From positions 744,001 to 808,000 of the forward strand of contig NC_003281.10 of NCBI RefSeq assembly GCF_000002985.6: a stretch of DNA of 64,000 nt, written 5' to 3'. The stretch is from Caenorhabditis elegans (taxonomy: Eukaryota > Nematoda > Chromadorea > Rhabditida > Rhabditidae). Both the position numbers and the translations under genes were made by a program. Below are positions 63,101 to 64,000 of this stretch, in pieces. The notes under the pieces are model-generated. The model was not told the origin of the DNA. It did no database searches and worked only from the letters and a program-made list of their open reading frames with translations. Each line of letters begins with the position of its first letter. Within the stretch, counting starts at the first letter, position 1.

Positions 63101-64000
63101 ACCTGCAGCATACGGCATCTTAAATATTAACATTAGCCTTTTTTTTTTTGGAAAACCCTCGAATTCCCGTTCCATCTTTTAATTTAGTGCTTATTGCTTG
63201 TCTTTTTTCTATTTAAAAAGTGCTACGCATATGTTCATCCTCTCTCCCCCCCCCCCCCCCCCCCATCATTTTTAAATATACCAGTTTATTTTCGGGACAA
63301 CAATTGCCTTCTTCTTTTTCTTCTTCTTCGCAGAGTCGTCCAGACATCATTCGATAATTAATATCTGTTGGCACTAGGACACCCACGCACCACCACTTAA
63401 TTATTGTTTGTGCCCGCGCGCTTGCACCAGAGCAACCACCAACGGACAGGTGCCAGATACAGGATTAAAATGTCTGAGCTGTTGAAGGGGTTTTTGAGAA
63501 ATTTTTTGGGGGGGAGGGGGGACTTTTTCCAGTGTAAGAAGCGAATTTTATGAGTTCAAAGTTCAAAAAAAGCTAGTTGATTATTTTGTTCAAAATATTT
63601 CTTGAACGGCGTAAAGTAAATATTTTGTGTTGAAATATGTAAAATTTCTCAAAAATTACTTAAATTAGCATGAAAAATTTTTGATGAGGAAAAAAGTTAC
63701 TTTTCAAAAAACCGAGTTTCTTTCCCCTTTAATTTATTATTGCAAATGTCCAAGGTGTTAGAGGTTGGTGGTCTTAGCTTAAGCGGATTAGGCTGTCTGG
63801 GCCGCACGTGGGTGAGGCGAAAATGTGGTAACCGGGCGACCGGGACCATACTAAACACAATGGAAATACGCAAGGGATCAAAGATCGAATTGAATGCTTT
63901 CAGGTGACAATGACAGTTTTACCGGGAGCCACGCGGCGAGTTACGGTGGTTGTGATGGCGTTGAGTGCTGGAAGACTCAATTTCCCAAAGATTTCCTTAA
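51139..64000 (+). CDS. trpp-11: TRAPPC11-like (foie gras) tethering subunit, partial
   Basis: Exons 51139-51254, 51302-51393, 51440-51629, 52294-52708, 53152-53443, 53769-54022, 54338-54631, 55587-55774, 56634-56939, 57367-57625, 58955-59288, 59332-59440, 62107-62266, 62513-62575 and 63904 to the edge stay in frame for 1056 residues. The gene continues beyond the window. The foie-gras region is recognisable around residues 185-260 (VVRQQFKLAFLSELRQD, ALRNYRLAYDQC). The later part is a series of beta-rich repeats typical of TRAPPC11. It acts in the TRAPPIII tether in ER-to-Golgi traffic and autophagy. The ATG follows a GTAGCAG acceptor directly, and rps-29 ends just upstream, which fits an operon. 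Introns hold GCCGG/CCGGC repeat relics (53620-53700, 54040-54235, 57705-57935), foldback elements and poly-C tracts. The symbol is from memory. Confidence 0.9.
51640..52062. repeat. Tandem duplication of about 211 bp in intron 3
   Basis: The word ACGCCCGAAAAAGCT occurs at 51834 and at 52045. Sequence before each copy aligns as repeated 'TTTCCATG..TTTTTCATGAAAA.TGACT' units, themselves about 35-60 bp and irregular. It looks like an old tandem duplication of a smaller repeat. Confidence 0.5.
52753..52982. repeat. 'AGGGGTGTCCG' repeat with both ends, intron 4
   Basis: Left end TAGGGGTGTCCGATTGCCGG, right end AATTGCCGCGCACCCCTG. The interior (GATACTTTTTGTAG, AGGAGCTTAAACATGC) matches 1084-1376, so this is the more complete copy of that subfamily. 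Flanking 8-mers ATTAGTAC and AGCTGAAT do not match, so the insertion is old or rearranged. Confidence 0.55.
54900..55511. repeat. 0.6-kb foldback element in intron 7
   Basis: Arms of about 300 bp are inverted copies of each other. The left arm runs from AAAAGGGAGAGTAGAGTTT through TAGACTAAAACTGGAACAAA. The right arm has TTGTTCCAGTTTTAGTCTA and ends AAACTCTACTCCCCCTTT. The inner arms share TTGATTGAGACAC and GTGTCTCAATCAA. Palindromic non-autonomous element. Confidence 0.75.
58640..58778. repeat. Fragment of the 1-364 / 7825-8232 TIR family
   Basis: Matches the right end of those elements (ATATTCGG.CGATTTGGCACCAT, TTTCCCCACTGGAACTG, CCACCTTTAAA). Truncated, in the intron before the exon at 58955. 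Confidence 0.55.
60457..60795. repeat. Palindromic TIR element in intron 12
   Basis: The left arm TTTAAAGGTGGAGTGCCGAA...ATCTGAGACTTTG is inverted at the right as CAAAGTCTCAGAT..GGTGCTCCACTTTTAAA. The inner parts (GGCGGTTCAAAGTTTTTGGA and its complement) also pair. About 340 bp, lies in the 2.7-kb intron between 59440 and 62107. Confidence 0.75.
62280..62300. repeat. Poly-C tract of 21
   Basis: Twenty-one uninterrupted C residues 13 bases after the exon ending at 62266. On the minus strand this is a G21 run. A second run of 19 C lies at 63246-63264 in the next intron. Confidence 0.95.
63246..63264. repeat. Poly-C tract of 19
   Basis: Nineteen uninterrupted C residues in the intron between 62575 and 63904, following a CTCTCT stretch. 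Confidence 0.95.

Overview
The window looks like nuclear DNA of a Caenorhabditis nematode. It is AT-rich, has short introns ending in TTTTCAG, contains many terminal-inverted-repeat elements, and several gene starts sit a few bases after a trans-splice-type acceptor. From remembered gene content (tau-like protein, tyrosylprotein sulfotransferase, ER cyclophilin, ALDH9-like dehydrogenase, diacylglycerol lipase, PPM1G-like phosphatase, synaptotagmin, RPS29, TRAPPC11) I believe it is C. elegans chromosome III, left part, around ptl-1 and rps-29. That assignment and the gene symbols come from memory and were not checked by a search. Exon boundaries were read by hand from splice sites and checked by keeping the reading frame.

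Layout. 1-8.4 kb: the 3' part of a large minus-strand gene (three exons seen), its introns filled with repeats including a complete mariner-like element. 8.4-11.6 kb: gap with a perfect hAT-type MITE. 11.6-14.1 kb: minus-strand gene for a secreted Thr/Pro-rich protein of unknown function. 14.1-21.2 kb: gene-poor, except a small plus-strand neuropeptide-like precursor at 17.8-18.4 kb. 21.2-28.7 kb: ptl-1 followed closely by tpst-2, probably an operon. 29.4-30.1 kb: cyn-6. 30.4-33.0 kb: alh-11 (minus). 33.6-34.1 kb: an intronless YiiX/NlpC-P60-like gene (minus). 34.7-39.3 kb: diacylglycerol lipase (minus). 39.7-41.6 kb: PPM1G-type phosphatase, divergent from the lipase. 42.7-49.5 kb: synaptotagmin (minus). 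50.3-50.9 kb: rps-29, with a related H/ACA-type snoRNA candidate in each of its two introns. 51.1 kb to the right edge: TRAPPC11-like gene in a probable operon with rps-29, running off the window.

The genes do not form one pathway. Several concern neurons, membranes and secretion: tau-like microtubule binding, synaptotagmin, endocannabinoid-type lipase, Golgi sulfation, ER prolyl isomerase and the TRAPPIII tether. The most notable non-coding points are the paired intronic snoRNA candidates with covarying stems and the 'CAGGGGTG' repeat family, which two copies with perfect 8-bp target duplications identify as hAT-derived MITEs. I saw no sign of a wholly new biological system. The least explained loci are the YiiX-like gene, the neuropeptide-like gene and the secreted Thr-rich protein.
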